Notes: generated by a model not told the origin, from the sequence alone. Counted from the stretch's first letter, positions 51,973 through 62,025 are shown. The stretch is 64,000 nt of DNA from Daejeonella oryzae DSM 19973 (GCF_000422945.1 NZ_AUHA01000002.1:1426001-1490000), one strand, 5' to 3'. Program-made: numbers and translations.

Positions 51973-54081
51973 ATGTCAAGAGATTTAAAATACACAAGAA
52001 ATATTGGGATTGCAGCTCATATTGATGCGGGTAAAACCACAACTACCGAGCGTATTCTTTACTACTCTGGTGTGAGTCATAAAATAGGTGAAGTGCACGA
52101 AGGTGCAGCAACTATGGATTGGATGGCACAGGAGCAGGAACGTGGAATCACTATTACTTCTGCAGCTACAACTGTAGATTGGAAATACAGAGGCCAAACA
52201 TACCATATCAACATTATTGATACACCGGGACACGTGGATTTTACCGTAGAGGTAAATCGTTCATTACGTGTATTGGATGGATTAGTATTTTTGTTTTCTG
52301 CGGTTGACGGTGTTGAGCCTCAATCTGAAACCAACTGGCGCTTAGCAAATAACTACAGCGTTGCACGTATCGGTTTTGTTAACAAAATGGATCGTTCAGG
52401 TGCTGATTTCTTAAAAGTTGTGAAGCAGGTTAAGGACATGCTTGGGTCTAATGCAGTTCCATTGCAATTGCCTATCGGCTCTGAAGATACTTTCAAAGGT
52501 GTGGTTGATTTAATTAACTTCCGTGGTATTGTTTGGAATGAGCACGATAAAGGAATGACCTTTACCGAAATTCCAATTCCGGAAGATATGATCGAGGAAG
52601 CAACTGAGTGGAGAGAAAAACTTCTTGAATCTGTAGCGGAATATGATGAAGGCTTAATGGAGAAATTCTTCGATGCACCCGAAACTATTACCGAACGTGA
52701 AGTTTTAGATGCTTTACGTCAGGCTGTTTTGGATGCAAAGATTGTTCCTATGGTTTGTGGTTCATCTTTCAAAAATAAAGGTGTTCAAACCATGCTTGAT
52801 TACGTGATGGAATTACTTCCTTCACCGATGGATGTGGAAGGTATTTCAGGTACTCATCCCGATACTGGTGAAGAAATTGTTCGTCAGCCATCTGAAAAAG
52901 AGCCATTCGCAGCATTAGCATTTAAAATTGCAACCGATCCGTTTGTAGGCCGTTTATGTTTCATCCGTGTGTACTCAGGTAACCTTGAAGCAGGCTCGTA
53001 TGTTTACAATATGAGATCTGGTAACAAAGAGCGTATTTCCCGTATCTTCCAAATGCATGCTAACAAGCAAAATCCTATTCCAAATGTTGGAGCGGGTGAT
53101 ATTGCAGCAGTTGTTGGATTTAAAGATATTAAAACAGGAGATACTCTTTGTGACGAGAAAAACCCAATCATCTTAGAATCTATGAATTTCCCTGAGCCGG
53201 TAATTGGTTTAGCTATCGAGCCTAAAACTCAGGCAGACGTAGATAAATTGGGTATGGCTTTAGGAAAATTATCAGAGGAAGATCCTACATTCCACGTAAA
53301 AACGGATGAAGAAACTGGTCAGACAGTTATTTCAGGAATGGGCGAGCTTCACCTGGATATTATCATGGATCGTTTGAAACGTGAGTTTAAAGTTGAAGTA
53401 AATCAGGGTGCTCCTCAGGTTTCTTACAAGGAAGCAATTACAGGTACTACACAGCACCGCGAAACCTATAAGAAACAAACGGGTGGTCGTGGTAAATTTG
53501 CCGATATACAGGTTGTTATTTCTCCTAATGATGAAGGAAAAACTGGTTTACAGTTTATCAATGAAATTTCTGGTGGATCTATTCCCCGTGAATTTATCCC
53601 TTCTATCGAAAAAGGATTTGCAGCTGCAATGGTAAATGGCGTTTTGGCCGGATATCCTTTACAGGATATGAAAGTTCGTTTAATTGACGGATCTTTCCAC
53701 GCGGTCGATTCAGATGCTTTATCATTTGAAATTTGTGCTAAATCCTGCTTCCGCGAAGCTTTACCAAAATGTAAGCCTGTTTTAATGGAGCCGATCATGA
53801 AAATCGAAATATTAACCCCTGAAGAAAACATGGGTGATGTAATCGGTGATATGAACCGTCGTCGTGGACAGCTTTTAGGTATGGATTCACGTGCCGGTGC
53901 TCAGGTTATTAAGGCTACTGTTCCCCTTTCAGAAATGTTTGGTTATGTAACTCAACTACGTACTATCACTTCTGGTCGTGCAACGTCTACAATGGAGTTT
54001 GATCACTATGCTGAAGCTCCAAGAAACGTACAGGAAGAAGTTATTGCTAAAATTAAGGGCAAAAAAGCAGCTAACGCTTAA
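51973..54081 (+). CDS. fusA: Elongation factor G
   Basis: The 702-residue translocation GTPase. G motifs: [14 protein letters not shown] (P loop), GITITSAAT (switch I), [22 protein letters not shown] and GSSFKNKGV. Domains II-V follow with [14 protein letters not shown] and [18 protein letters not shown]. It is in its usual place between rpsG and rpsJ, which supports the housekeeping copy rather than a paralogue. Confidence 0.98.
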   Translation: MSRDLKYTRNIGIAAHIDAGKTTTTERILYYSGVSHKIGEVHEGAATMDWMAQEQERGITITSAATTVDWKYRGQTYHINIIDTPGHVDFTVEVNRSLRVLDGLVFLFSAVDGVEPQSETNWRLANNYSVARIGFVNKMDRSGADFLKVVKQVKDMLGSNAVPLQLPIGSEDTFKGVVDLINFRGIVWNEHDKGMTFTEIPIPEDMIEEATEWREKLLESVAEYDEGLMEKFFDAPETITEREVLDALRQAVLDAKIVPMVCGSSFKNKGVQTMLDYVMELLPSPMDVEGISGTHPDTGEEIVRQPSEKEPFAALAFKIATDPFVGRLCFIRVYSGNLEAGSYVYNMRSGNKERISRIFQMHANKQNPIPNVGAGDIAAVVGFKDIKTGDTLCDEKNPIILESMNFPEPVIGLAIEPKTQADVDKLGMALGKLSEEDPTFHVKTDEETGQTVISGMGELHLDIIMDRLKREFKVEVNQGAPQVSYKEAITGTTQHRETYKKQTGGRGKFADIQVVISPNDEGKTGLQFINEISGGSIPREFIPSIEKGFAAAMVNGVLAGYPLQDMKVRLIDGSFHAVDSDALSFEICAKSCFREALPKCKPVLMEPIMKIEILTPEENMGDVIGDMNRRRGQLLGMDSRAGAQVIKATVPLSEMFGYVTQLRTITSGRATSTMEFDHYAEAPRNVQEEVIAKIKGKKAANA

Positions 54082-54102
54082 TTGCAAAAGAGATAAGAGA
54101 TC

Positions 54103-54190
54103 CAGGAGTAAAGATGATTATCGTTTTATTCCTGACTCTTTAATCAGATAAAATAATCAGGTTCTCGTTATAAATAGCTCTAACGAGGAT
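54103..54190 (+). promoter_or_regulatory. Two mRNA hairpins between fusA and rpsJ
   Basis: AGGAGTAAA pairs with TTTATTCCT (about 54104-54133), and CTCGTTA pairs with TAACGAG (about 54163-54188). Neither has a T tract, so they are more likely leader structures or processing sites of the rpsJ message than terminators. Confidence 0.4.
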
Positions 54191-54208
54191 CATAAACTAA
54201 AAATAAAA

Positions 54209-54514
54209 ATGAGCCAACGTATCAGAATCAAATTAAAATCTTACGATTATAATTTAGTAGATAAATCTGCTGAGAAAATCGTTAAGACCGTAAAACCTAC
54301 AGGTGCTGTAGTTAGCGGACCAATTCCATTGCCAACTGAAAAGAAAATTTTCACAGTTTTGCGTTCTCCGCACGTGAATAAAAAAGCTCGTGAGCAATTT
54401 CAGTTATGTGCTTACAAGCGTTTGTTAGATATTTACAGTTCTAATTCTAAAACTGTTGATGCTTTAATGAAACTTGAATTGCCAAGTGGTGTTGAAGTAG
54501 AAATCAAAGTATAG
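54209..54514 (+). CDS. rpsJ: 30S ribosomal protein S10
   Basis: 101 residues with [38 protein letters not shown] and [17 protein letters not shown]10 is a 30S head protein and also the NusE antitermination factor. In this genome it ends its transcript: a terminator follows and rplC lies 2.5 kb away behind three reverse genes, which is unusual for the S10 operon. Confidence 0.98.
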   Translation: MSQRIRIKLKSYDYNLVDKSAEKIVKTVKPTGAVVSGPIPLPTEKKIFTVLRSPHVNKKAREQFQLCAYKRLLDIYSSNSKTVDALMKLELPSGVEVEIKV

Positions 54515-54536
54515 GTTATACTTAATGATAAAAGAA

Positions 54537-54562
54537 AGGCTACCCGATGGGTGGCCTTTTTT
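54537..54562 (+). terminator. Terminator after rpsJ
   Basis: AGGCTACCC, loop GAT, GGGTGGCCT, then TTTTTTG. A 9-bp stem with one G-T pair. It ends the str transcript. Confidence 0.88.
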
Positions 54563-54660
54563 GTTTCTATTTTTTAGAGGCTAGCTTCCGGAGTGGGTTT
54601 ATCATCTATCAGAAAATCAAGTTCAGATTTTGCTGTCTCCGGCAGGATTATTAACAAATA

Positions 54661-54693
54661 AAAAAAGCTTTCCAGAATATGGAAAGCTTTTTT
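54661..54693. terminator. Bidirectional terminator downstream of the charged-repeat lipoproteins
   Basis: AAAAAAGCTTTCC and GGAAAGCTTTTTT form a perfect 13-bp stem around AGAATAT, with T tails on both strands. It serves the leftward lipoprotein gene ending at 54713 and backs up the rpsJ terminator. Confidence 0.88.
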
Positions 54694-54712
54694 ATGTCAA
54701 TTTAAAACAGAA

Positions 54713-55252
54713 TTAGTTTCCTGATTTTGTTTTCATTTCATCGTCTTCAATTTTGGTTTTCGAATCTCCGTCTTTGATCTTTACTTCATCACCGTCAACT
54801 TTCTTTTTATAATCACCGTCTTTCACTTTGCTGTCTTCACCGTCAATCTTGATTTTAGAATCGCCGTCTTTGATCTTTATTTCATCGCCGTCAACTTTAA
54901 CTTTAGTTTCATCAAAACTCCATTTTCCACCGGTATTAACCAACGAATGGTTTACTACTAATCCTGTTTTGTATAAAGTATCAGAGGTGGTCGGGTTGAT
55001 ATAAAAGTCAACAGGAACTTTGCTGATGCTGTCAATTGCGTAGCCAGTTGTGGGATCAACCACAATATAAACTGTTTTTCCAGTATTCAGATCTACATAA
55101 GATCCCGGAACTACGGTTGCCTTGGTTTCGGTATATTCTACATTATCTGTATCAGTAGAATCATTCATCTCAACAGTTTTTTGTTCGTTATTGCAGGCTG
55201 CAAATGCAACCATCATTGTTGCTCCTAAAACTAATTTATAAGTCGTTTTCAT
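54713..55252 (-). CDS. Lipoprotein with charged 16-residue tandem repeats (copy 1)
   Basis: 179 residues with an SpII signal (lipobox AFAAC, Cys20). Residues 45-110 hold a domain shared with the neighbouring gene (VPGSYVDLNTGKTVYIVVDP, TTGYAIDS, VPVDFYINPTTSDTLYKTGL). From about 112 to the end it consists of nearly four 16-residue units of the type KVDGDEIKIKDGDSKI, alternating Lys and Asp/Glu. Function unknown; no metal- or sugar-binding motif of a known family, though regularly spaced acidic residues could bind calcium. It is a paralogue of the gene 32 bases upstream, probably co-transcribed. Confidence 0.8.
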   Translation of the reverse strand: MKTTYKLVLGATMMVAFAACNNEQKTVEMNDSTDTDNVEYTETKATVVPGSYVDLNTGKTVYIVVDPTTGYAIDSISKVPVDFYINPTTSDTLYKTGLVVNHSLVNTGGKWSFDETKVKVDGDEIKIKDGDSKIKIDGEDSKVKDGDYKKKVDGDEVKIKDGDSKTKIEDDEMKTKSGN

Positions 55253-55284
55253 TTTGCTTTGTTTAATTTTAAATCTGTAATTGT

Positions 55285-55803
55285 TTAGTTTTTTGTTTTA
55301 GTAACTACTCCGTCTTCTATTTTTATCTTGGTATCGCCATCTTTAATTTTCACTTCATCGCCATCTACCTTCTTTTTATAGTCTCCATCTTTAATTTTCA
55401 TCTCATCGCCATCCACCTTCTTTTTATAATCACCGTTTTTGACTTTGTATTCATCTCCATCTACTTTCTTTTTGTAGTCGTCGTATTTTATTTTGATCTC
55501 TTCATCATCAACCTTAACTTTGGTTTCATCCACTTCATAAATGCCTTCTGTACTCGCAATTAATTTATTATTAACTACTACCCCAGTTGTAAAAACAGTA
55601 TCCTGATTGTCATCAACATATAAATACACAGGTTTTTTGGTCTCTGCATTATAGGCATATCCGGTTTCGGGATCTGCCATCACCTCTATAGAATCTCCCG
55701 TATTTAGATCTACGTAAGTTCCGGGAACAATTTTTTGATTGTTGTTACATGATGCCAATGCAATGATCATTGCGGCACCTAGAATTTTGCTGTAAGGTTT
55801 CAT
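55285..55803 (-). CDS. Lipoprotein with charged 16-residue tandem repeats (copy 2)
   Basis: 172 residues with lipobox ALASC (Cys19), the shared globular part (PGTYVDLNTGDSIEVMADP, ETGYAYNAETKKPVYLYVDD) and four 16-residue units: KVDDEEIKIKYDDYKK, KVDGDEYKVKNGDYKK, KVDGDEMKIKDGDYKK and KVDGDEVKIKDGDTKI. Each unit is two related octets. The DNA repeats are therefore 48 bp long. Function unknown. It is upstream of and paralogous to copy 1, and both sit reversed inside what is normally the S10 operon. Confidence 0.8.
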   Translation of the reverse strand: MKPYSKILGAAMIIALASCNNNQKIVPGTYVDLNTGDSIEVMADPETGYAYNAETKKPVYLYVDDNQDTVFTTGVVVNNKLIASTEGIYEVDETKVKVDDEEIKIKYDDYKKKVDGDEYKVKNGDYKKKVDGDEMKIKDGDYKKKVDGDEVKIKDGDTKIKIEDGVVTKTKN

Positions 55804-56004
55804 AATTTTCTGGTTTAATAGTTATATAGTAATCAACTATGAAACCAAAACAGAAATTTAAAGAGGAAGTCTCCTCCAGACTTTAAAAACAGGGGAATAT
55901 TGAATTGGGAAAAACTATAAGCGATTGAGTATTGTCAGTATACTGTCTTTATTACTAAACACATTGTCTTTAATAGTACGATATTTTAGTTGAAATTAAA
56001 ATAA

Positions 56005-56619
56005 CTAACGTGCTGTTAATTCGTCAACTCTGTTCTTTTCAGTTTGCAGTTCTCGGGCAAGACGTTTTTCCTTTTCGTTCGCTTTAATTTTATAAGTCTG
56101 AAACTCTTCAGATAAATCTGAAAATAACTTAATACGGTAGCGTGCTTCTTTTCTGTAAGATTGCGATTGGAACAGGGTAAACGCAAGGGCGGCTGCTAAC
56201 AAAAATAAAACTCCCCACATAACCATACTGTATGTAGATTTATTTACTGGCATTCCTAGAAATTCAATTTGATTAATCAGATCTTCAGATTTACTTAAAT
56301 TTTCTTCTTTGGTTTTTATACCGGCATTTAAAGTATTAATCTGCTTGTTCTGATCATTTAATTGTGAAATTGCCTCGGCAAGTTTTTGCCGGCTTGTATT
56401 TAAACTATCCGTGAGATTTCTTTTAAAGGTTTGCAGCCTTACCGGATTGATAATCTTATATCCCTGATTATTATTTTTAGATTTTTTAATAAGTTCATTA
56501 TACTGACCTGAAATAGTAGGATCTGAAGTCTTTAATGTATCCTGGGCAATTGCAGAAGTGCATAAAAATCCCAGGAGCAGGAAAAATGATAAGAAATGTT
56601 TTGCTGTATATTTTGTCAT
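56005..56619 (-). CDS. Membrane protein with flanking coiled coils, unknown function
   Basis: 204 residues: signal peptide (through SAIAQ), a periplasmic coiled coil (about 70-120: NTSRQKLAEAISQLNDQNKQ), one membrane helix (about 132-152: SMVMWGVLFLLAAALAFTLF), then a cytoplasmic coiled coil (FSDLSEEFQTYKIKANEKEK). Related proteins in Pedobacter-like genomes are often labelled 'tRNA (guanine-N1)-methyltransferase', but no methyltransferase motif is present here and I would not carry that name over. It is the third reverse gene between rpsJ and rplC. Confidence 0.75.
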   Translation of the reverse strand: MTKYTAKHFLSFFLLLGFLCTSAIAQDTLKTSDPTISGQYNELIKKSKNNNQGYKIINPVRLQTFKRNLTDSLNTSRQKLAEAISQLNDQNKQINTLNAGIKTKEENLSKSEDLINQIEFLGMPVNKSTYSMVMWGVLFLLAAALAFTLFQSQSYRKEARYRIKLFSDLSEEFQTYKIKANEKEKRLARELQTEKNRVDELTAR

Positions 56620-56944
56620 GAACTAAGAAATTGATTTAAAAACCTTCTAAAGTAACCGTCTTAAAAATCATTTATTGTTGCCTATGTTATTAAATCACAT
56701 TAAAAAGTGTTTTAAAGTTGGCAATCAACCTTTTAAATATATTGATAAGAGATGTATTTTTAAATGTTCTTTTAGTTGCTTTCTTATTAAATGTTGAATT
56801 TATAATTTGCTGATAAATACAATCATTCTCCTGTTTTTCGTTTTATATTGAAGAAATTCAAAGAATAATTCTTCATTTTATTAAAACAATATGTGCGGAT
56901 AAAAAATATATTATCACTTATTGTAGAAAATAACTTCCTAACTG
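56620..56944. other. AT-rich intergenic stretch before the rplC promoter
   Basis: No gene on either strand. It should hold the promoter of the leftward coiled-coil protein gene and upstream elements of the rplC promoter. Long A/T runs but no repeats seen. Confidence 0.55.
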
Positions 56945-56975
56945 TTTGATAATTAATAAGACTTTTCTATCTTTG
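56945..56975 (+). promoter_or_regulatory. Promoter of the rplC-rpsH operon
   Basis: TTTG at 56945-56948, 19 bases, TATCTTTG at 56968-56975: a perfect match to the Bacteroidetes consensus. It lies 76 bases before the rplC ATG and replaces the promoter that would otherwise come from upstream of rpsJ. Confidence 0.85.
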
Positions 56976-57051
56976 CCCTCCCTTTAAGGGGTTTACTATG
57001 CCTTGAACGAAGCCCTACTGCTTCGATGGGCACAAATTGAATTATTAGAAA

Positions 57052-57669
57052 ATGTCAGGAATTATTGGAAAAAAAGTAGGAATGACCAGCATTTTCGATG
57101 CTGAAGGGAAAAACATCCCTTGTACAGTTATCGAAGCTGGGCCTTGCGTAGTAACTCAACTACGCACCGTTGATCAGGACGGCTACGCAGCAGTTCAGTT
57201 AGCTTTCGATGAAAAGAAAGAAAAAAACACATCCGGACCATTAAAAGGACATTTCGTAAAAGCAAGCACAACTCCAAAGCGTAAGCTGGTTGAGTTTAAG
57301 ACGTTTGAAGATGAGAAAAGCCTTGGTGATACGGTTACTGTAGAAATTTTTGCCGAAGGAGACTTCGTGGATGTAGTTGGTACATCTAAAGGTAAAGGTT
57401 TCCAGGGTGTTGTTAAGCGCCATGGTTTTGGTGGTGTGGGTGGTCAAACTCACGGTCAGCATAACCGTTTAAGAGCGCCGGGTTCATTAGGAGCTTCTTC
57501 ATGGCCTTCACGTGTATTCAAAGGAATGCGCATGGCAGGACGTATGGGTGGTGATCGTGTAAAGATCCAAAACCTGGAGATTCTGAAAGTGTATCCGGAA
57601 CAAAACTTATTAGTAGTTAGCGGTTCAATCCCGGGAGCTAAGGGTTCTTACGTAATCGTTGATAAATAA
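57052..57669 (+). CDS. rplC: 50S ribosomal protein L3
   Basis: 205 residues: [32 protein letters not shown], then the rRNA-contacting loop with [15 protein letters not shown], and [14 protein letters not shown]3 organises the peptidyl-transferase region. It is the first gene of its transcript in this genome and is followed by rplD after 4 bases. Confidence 0.98.
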   Translation: MSGIIGKKVGMTSIFDAEGKNIPCTVIEAGPCVVTQLRTVDQDGYAAVQLAFDEKKEKNTSGPLKGHFVKASTTPKRKLVEFKTFEDEKSLGDTVTVEIFAEGDFVDVVGTSKGKGFQGVVKRHGFGGVGGQTHGQHNRLRAPGSLGASSWPSRVFKGMRMAGRMGGDRVKIQNLEILKVYPEQNLLVVSGSIPGAKGSYVIVDK

Positions 57670-57673
57670 GAGG

Positions 57674-58303
57674 ATGGAAGTTAACGTAATAAATATATCA
57701 GGCAAAGAAACAGGTGCCAAGGTGCAACTTCCTGATGCGATCTTCGCGGTAGAACCCAGCGATCACGCAATCTACTTAGATGTTAAGCAATACCTTGCGA
57801 ATCAACGCCAGGGAACGCACAAGTCTAAACAACGTAATGAAATTGCAGGTTCAACCCGCAAATTATATAAGCAAAAAGGTACAGGTGGTGCCCGTGCCGG
57901 ATCAATAAAATCTCCATTGTTTAATGGTGGTGGTCGTGTATTCGGTCCTCAGCCACGTGATTATAGCTTTAAGCTGAATAAAAAGCTGAAATCTTTGGCT
58001 CGTAAGTCTGCTTTGACTTATAAAGCACAGGATAACAATATTGTGGTTTTAGAAGACTTCAGTTTTGATGCTATCAGTACTAAAAATTACATCAAGTTGG
58101 TTTCAGATTTAAACCTGACTGACGAGAAAACATTATTGGTATTGCCGGCTGCAGATAATAATGTTTATTTATCAAGCAGGAATTTAAAGAAAGCAAAAGT
58201 TGTTACCGCTGCTCAGCTTAATACATATGATGTATTAAACGCAGGAAAACTTTTGTTAACTGCAGAAACTGTTAAAACATTGGAGGAGGCGTTTGCCAAA
58301 TAA
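57674..58303 (+). CDS. rplD: 50S ribosomal protein L4
   Basis: 209 residues from ATG 57674 (the frame extends five codons upstream into the rplC stop region). It has the extended loop [20 protein letters not shown] and [15 protein letters not shown], which line the exit tunnel. In E. coli, L4 also represses the S10 operon; whether that applies here is unknown. Confidence 0.97.
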   Translation: MEVNVINISGKETGAKVQLPDAIFAVEPSDHAIYLDVKQYLANQRQGTHKSKQRNEIAGSTRKLYKQKGTGGARAGSIKSPLFNGGGRVFGPQPRDYSFKLNKKLKSLARKSALTYKAQDNNIVVLEDFSFDAISTKNYIKLVSDLNLTDEKTLLVLPAADNNVYLSSRNLKKAKVVTAAQLNTYDVLNAGKLLLTAETVKTLEEAFAK

Positions 58304-58304
58304 G

Positions 58305-58595
58305 ATGGAAATTTTAAAGAAACCTATTTTAACTGAAAAAGCATCAGCATTAACTGAAAAGTTAAACCGCTTTTCTTTTAAATGTGATCACAGAGCCAAC
58401 AAATTACAGATCAAAGGTGCGATCGAAAAAATGTATGGTGTGAATATCGAAGCTATCAATACAATGGTAGTTTTTGGAAAAACAAAAAATCGTAATACTA
58501 AAGCAGGTATGGTATCTGGTAATGCTGCCAAATACAAGAAAGCTATTGTTACGCTTAAAGATGGTGAAACCATTGACTTTTACAGCAATATTTAA
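58305..58595 (+). CDS. rplW: 50S ribosomal protein L23
   Basis: 96 residues from ATG 58305, directly after the rplD TAA. Motifs ILKKPILTEKASAL, FKCDHRANKLQIKGAIEKMY and GVNIEAINTMVV are typical. L23 forms the tunnel-exit docking site for trigger factor and SRP. Confidence 0.97.
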   Translation: MEILKKPILTEKASALTEKLNRFSFKCDHRANKLQIKGAIEKMYGVNIEAINTMVVFGKTKNRNTKAGMVSGNAAKYKKAIVTLKDGETIDFYSNI

Positions 58596-58602
58596 TTAAG
58601 AC

Positions 58603-59427
58603 ATGGCAGTAAGAAGATTTAAACCGGTTACCCCTGGTACTCGTTTCAGAGTAGGAGGAGTTTTCTCTGATGTAACAACTAACGTTCCTGAAAAGTCGTT
58701 GGTTACAGCAATCAAGAAATCTGGAGGTAGAAATAATTCCGGTAAAATGACTATGCGTTATCTCGGTGGGGGACATAAAAAGTCATACCGATTGATTGAT
58801 TTTAAACGCGATAAAAACGATATCCCCGCAACTGTTGCCACAATTGAGTACGATCCGAATCGTAGCGCACGTATCGCCCTGGTAAATTATGCCGATGGTG
58901 AGAAACGTTACATCATTGCTCCAGAAGGTTTAACAGTAGGTCAGAAGATAGTTTCTGGCGATGCTGTACCACCCGAAGTTGGTAATTCATTACCATTAAA
59001 AAGCATTCCTTTAGGTTCTATTATTCATAATATTGAATTGAATCCGGGACAAGGTGCCACAATTGCTCGTAGCGCCGGAACATATGCCCAGTTATCAGCA
59101 CGTGACGGTAAATACGCTATCATCAAGATGCCATCAGGCGAAACCCGCATGATTTTATCTACTTGTATGGCTACTATCGGAACCGTTTCAAACTCTGAAA
59201 AAGCTAACGAAGTGTTAGGTAAAGCAGGTAGAAAACGTTGGTTAGGACGTCGCCCAAGAGTTCGTGGTGTAGCCATGAACCCAGTCGATCACCCAATGGG
59301 TGGTGGTGAAGGTAGATCATCAGGTGGTCACCCTCGCTCTAGAAAAGGTTTGTTATCGAAAGGTTTCAAAACTCGCGACAAAAAGAAATCATCGGATCGT
59401 TACATCATTGAGAGAAGGAAGAAATAA
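58603..59427 (+). CDS. rplB: 50S ribosomal protein L2
   Basis: 274 residues, normal length. [35 protein letters not shown], and the universally conserved [20 protein letters not shown] with the functionally important His. Its TAA overlaps the rpsS ATG by one base. Confidence 0.98.
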   Translation: MAVRRFKPVTPGTRFRVGGVFSDVTTNVPEKSLVTAIKKSGGRNNSGKMTMRYLGGGHKKSYRLIDFKRDKNDIPATVATIEYDPNRSARIALVNYADGEKRYIIAPEGLTVGQKIVSGDAVPPEVGNSLPLKSIPLGSIIHNIELNPGQGATIARSAGTYAQLSARDGKYAIIKMPSGETRMILSTCMATIGTVSNSEKANEVLGKAGRKRWLGRRPRVRGVAMNPVDHPMGGGEGRSSGGHPRSRKGLLSKGFKTRDKKKSSDRYIIERRKK

Positions 59428-59693
59428 TGGCTCGTTCAATAAAAAAAGGACCCTATATAGATCATAACGTAGAGAAGAAAGTAAACTCTATGAATGATGC
59501 TAATAAAAAATCGGTAATTAAAACCTGGTCACGTCGGTCAATGATCTCCCCGGATTTTGTCGGTCATACGTTCGCAGTTCATAACGGAAATAAATTTATT
59601 CCTGTTTATGTAACGGAAAATATGGTTGGTCATAAATTGGGAGAATTTGCTCCAACCAGGACATTTAGAGGTCACGCTGAAAAGAGGAAATAA
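59427..59693 (+). CDS. rpsS: 30S ribosomal protein S19
   Basis: 88 residues: [39 protein letters not shown] and [17 protein letters not shown] 30S head protein that pairs with S13. Starts on the last base of the rplB stop. Confidence 0.98.
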   Translation: MARSIKKGPYIDHNVEKKVNSMNDANKKSVIKTWSRRSMISPDFVGHTFAVHNGNKFIPVYVTENMVGHKLGEFAPTRTFRGHAEKRK

Positions 59694-59696
59694 GCA

Positions 59697-60059
59697 ATGG
59701 AAGCAATAGCAAAATTAAATAATTGCCCTACCTCACCACGTAAAATGAGATTGGTTGTCGATCTGATCCGCGGTGAAAGAGTTGAGAAAGCGTTATACAT
59801 CTTAAAGTATACGAATAAAGAAGCTGCAATAAGAGTTGAGAAACTTTTATTATCAGCCATCAAAAACTGGGAGGCTAAAAACGAAGGCCAGCGTCCGGAA
59901 GACAATGAATTGTTTGTGAAAACAATCATGGTAGACGGTGGACGTCAGTTGAAGAGATTAAGACCAGCTCCTCAGGGTCGTGGACATAGAATTCGCAAGC
60001 GTTCTAATCACGTTACTCTGATAGTTGACAGTAAGAATATTGAACCAAAAGCTAACTAA
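59697..60059 (+). CDS. rplV: 50S ribosomal protein L22
   Basis: 120 residues with [37 protein letters not shown] and the long hairpin [20 protein letters not shown] that lines the exit tunnel near the macrolide site. Normal length; no insertion in the loop. Confidence 0.98.
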   Translation: MEAIAKLNNCPTSPRKMRLVVDLIRGERVEKALYILKYTNKEAAIRVEKLLLSAIKNWEAKNEGQRPEDNELFVKTIMVDGGRQLKRLRPAPQGRGHRIRKRSNHVTLIVDSKNIEPKAN

Positions 60060-60063
60060 GGAA

Positions 60064-60951
60064 ATGGGACAAAAAGCAAATCCAATAGGTGCCAGATTAG
60101 GTATCATCAAAGGATGGGATTCTAATTGGTTCGGTGGCAATGACTACTCCGAGAAATTAGTTGAGGACGAAAAAATCAGAAAATACCTGTCTGCACGTAT
60201 TTCAAAAGGCGGAATATCTAAAGTAGTTATCGAGCGTACTTTGAAACGTATCACTATAACTGTTCACACTGCCCGTCCGGGTATTGTAATCGGTAAAGGT
60301 GGTCAGGAAGTAGATAAGATTAAAGAAGAGTTAAAGAAGCTGACTAAAAAAGATGTTCAGATCAATATTTTTGAGATCAAACGTCCTGAACTAGATGCAC
60401 AATTAGTTGCAGAAGGTGTAGCCAAGCAATTGGAAGCTCGTATTTCTTTCCGTCGTGCCATGAAAACTTCAATCGCATCAACTATGCGTATGGGAGCTGA
60501 AGGAATCAAAATTATGTGTTCTGGTCGTTTAGGGGGTGCTGAGATGGCACGTACCGAACAATACAAAGACGGTAGAACTCCATTGCATACATTACGTGCT
60601 GATATTGATTATGCATTAGCTGAAGCCTTAACCACTTATGGTAAGATTGGTGTTAAAGTATGGATCTGCAAAGGTGAAGTATATGGTAAACGCGATCTTT
60701 CACCTAACATTGGTCAAACTACCGGTGTAAAAGGTAAAGAAGGTAGCCAGGCTCCATTTAGCGGTGGCGACAGACGCGGTGGTGCAGGTGCAGACAGACG
60801 TGGTGGCGATAACAGACGTGGCGGTGATAACCGTGGCGGCGCTAACCGTGGTGGTGGTGCAGGAGCAGGCGGCGGTGCGAACCGTGGCGGCGGACCGGGC
60901 CAGAATCGTGGTGGTGGAAACGCAGGTGGTGGTTTCAGACCAAAAAAATAA
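60064..60951 (+). CDS. rpsC: 30S ribosomal protein S3 with Gly/Arg-rich tail
   Basis: 295 residues from ATG 60064; the 13-codon upstream extension overlaps rplV in another frame and is not used. The usual S3 body is intact: [13 protein letters not shown], the KH domain with [32 protein letters not shown] and [14 protein letters not shown]. After about residue 230 there is an unusual low-complexity tail of about 60 residues rich in RGG-, DRRGG- and NRGGG-type repeats ending FRPKK. Such RGG tails bind RNA in other proteins. The tail makes the protein about 60 residues longer than E. coli S3. Confidence 0.96.
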   Translation: MGQKANPIGARLGIIKGWDSNWFGGNDYSEKLVEDEKIRKYLSARISKGGISKVVIERTLKRITITVHTARPGIVIGKGGQEVDKIKEELKKLTKKDVQINIFEIKRPELDAQLVAEGVAKQLEARISFRRAMKTSIASTMRMGAEGIKIMCSGRLGGAEMARTEQYKDGRTPLHTLRADIDYALAEALTTYGKIGVKVWICKGEVYGKRDLSPNIGQTTGVKGKEGSQAPFSGGDRRGGAGADRRGGDNRRGGDNRGGANRGGGAGAGGGANRGGGPGQNRGGGNAGGGFRPKK

Positions 60952-60991
60952 TTAAGATTTAGACATCGGTTAACGATAAAAAAATAAGAAC

Positions 60992-61414
60992 ATGTTACAG
61001 CCAAAGAGAACGAAGTTCAGAAAGATGCAGAAGGGCAAAATGAAAGGTTTAGCCACCCGTGGTGCTGAACTTGCATTCGGTTCTTTCGGAATTAAATCAT
61101 TAGAGCCTGCCTGGATCACCAGTCGCCAGATCGAAGCTGCCCGTATTGCGGTTACCCGTTTTATGAAACGTGAAGGTCAGGTGTGGATCCGTATTTTCCC
61201 GGACAAGCCCGTTACCAAAAAACCAGCCGAAGTACGTATGGGTAAAGGTAAAGGTGCACCGGAATATTGGGTAGCAGTAGTAAGACCAGGAAGAATGATT
61301 TTTGAAGCAGAAGGCGTGCCTTTAGAAGTAGCTAAAGAAGCAATGCGTTTAGCAGCTCAAAAATTACCGGTACAAACCAAATTCGTTTTACGTAGAGATT
61401 ACGTAGAAGTATAG
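60992..61414 (+). CDS. rplP: 50S ribosomal protein L16
   Basis: 140 residues: [59 protein letters not shown] and [15 protein letters not shown]. Contacts the A-site tRNA elbow and 5S rRNA. A 40-base gap follows rpsC. Confidence 0.97.
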   Translation: MLQPKRTKFRKMQKGKMKGLATRGAELAFGSFGIKSLEPAWITSRQIEAARIAVTRFMKREGQVWIRIFPDKPVTKKPAEVRMGKGKGAPEYWVAVVRPGRMIFEAEGVPLEVAKEAMRLAAQKLPVQTKFVLRRDYVEV

Positions 61415-61420
61415 AAAGGC

Positions 61421-61463
61421 TATTCATTGTAAGCTGAAGATTTCCTTCAATTTACAATGAATA
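61421..61463 (+). promoter_or_regulatory. Long hairpin between rplP and rpmC
   Basis: TATTCATTGTAA (61421-61432) and TTACAATGAATA (61452-61463) form a perfect 12-bp stem; GAAG/CTTC closes an inner part of the loop. No T tract follows, so it is not a standard terminator. After it AACAACTAAC-type words are repeated three to four times up to the rpmC ATG. A processing or regulatory site in the r-protein message is possible. Confidence 0.5.
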
Positions 61464-61527
61464 TCTAATAACAGTTGTTGGCCGTTACCTAACAACTAAC
61501 AACGGTTAACTAACAACTAATATTAAA

Positions 61528-61755
61528 ATGAAGAACGCAGAAATTTTAGAGCTAACAACCGAAGAAGTTGTAGCCCGAATTAATGAAGAGAAAGCTAATC
61601 TCACCAAATTAAAATTTGCACATACAGTTTCAACTATCGAAAATCCTACCCGGATTACTAAAGTTAGAAAAGATGTTGCACGTTTAAACACAGAATTGAC
61701 TAAGCGCAAGGCGGAAGCACAAGCATCTGCTGCGACAGAGTCCGCTTCTGAATAA
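61528..61755 (+). CDS. rpmC: 50S ribosomal protein L29
   Basis: 75 residues: a two-helix hairpin with [40 protein letters not shown] and [18 protein letters not shown]. The C-terminal [12 protein letters not shown] is a short low-complexity tail. Binds near the tunnel exit. Confidence 0.95.
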   Translation: MKNAEILELTTEEVVARINEEKANLTKLKFAHTVSTIENPTRITKVRKDVARLNTELTKRKAEAQASAATESASE

Positions 61756-61769
61756 ATCAAGAGTCCAAA

Positions 61770-62024
61770 ATGGAAAGACAATTAAGAAAAACAAGAACCG
61801 GGCTGGTTGTAAGCAACAAGATGGCAAAGTCTATCGTGGTTGCTGTTGAGCGGAAGGTGAAGCACCCGATCTATGGTAAGTTCGTGAAGAAAACTACCAA
61901 ATTTATGGCTCATGACGAGACTAACACGTGTGGTATAGGTGACACGGTTGTTATTATGGAAACTCGTCCGCTGAGTAAGACCAAGAACTGGAGATTAGTG
62001 GAAATTTTAGAAAGAGCTAAGTAA
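61770..62024 (+). CDS. rpsQ: 30S ribosomal protein S17
   Basis: 84 residues: [58 protein letters not shown]. An OB-fold primary 16S-binding protein. Its stop is one base before the rplN start. Confidence 0.97.
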   Translation: MERQLRKTRTGLVVSNKMAKSIVVAVERKVKHPIYGKFVKKTTKFMAHDETNTCGIGDTVVIMETRPLSKTKNWRLVEILERAK

Positions 62025-62025
62025 C

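Noticed and set aside
54749-55498. 48-bp repeats considered as a minisatellite or CRISPR-like locus.
   Set aside because: They lie in frame inside two lipoprotein genes and code regular 16-residue units.
56005-56619. tRNA (guanine-N1)-methyltransferase, the label often given to relatives.
   Set aside because: The protein is a signal peptide, coiled coil, membrane helix and coiled coil, with no methyltransferase fold motif.
60714-61004. Minus-strand Pro-rich frame opposite the S3 tail.
   Set aside because: It is the complement of the Gly/Arg-rich repeats and overlaps rpsC and rplP.
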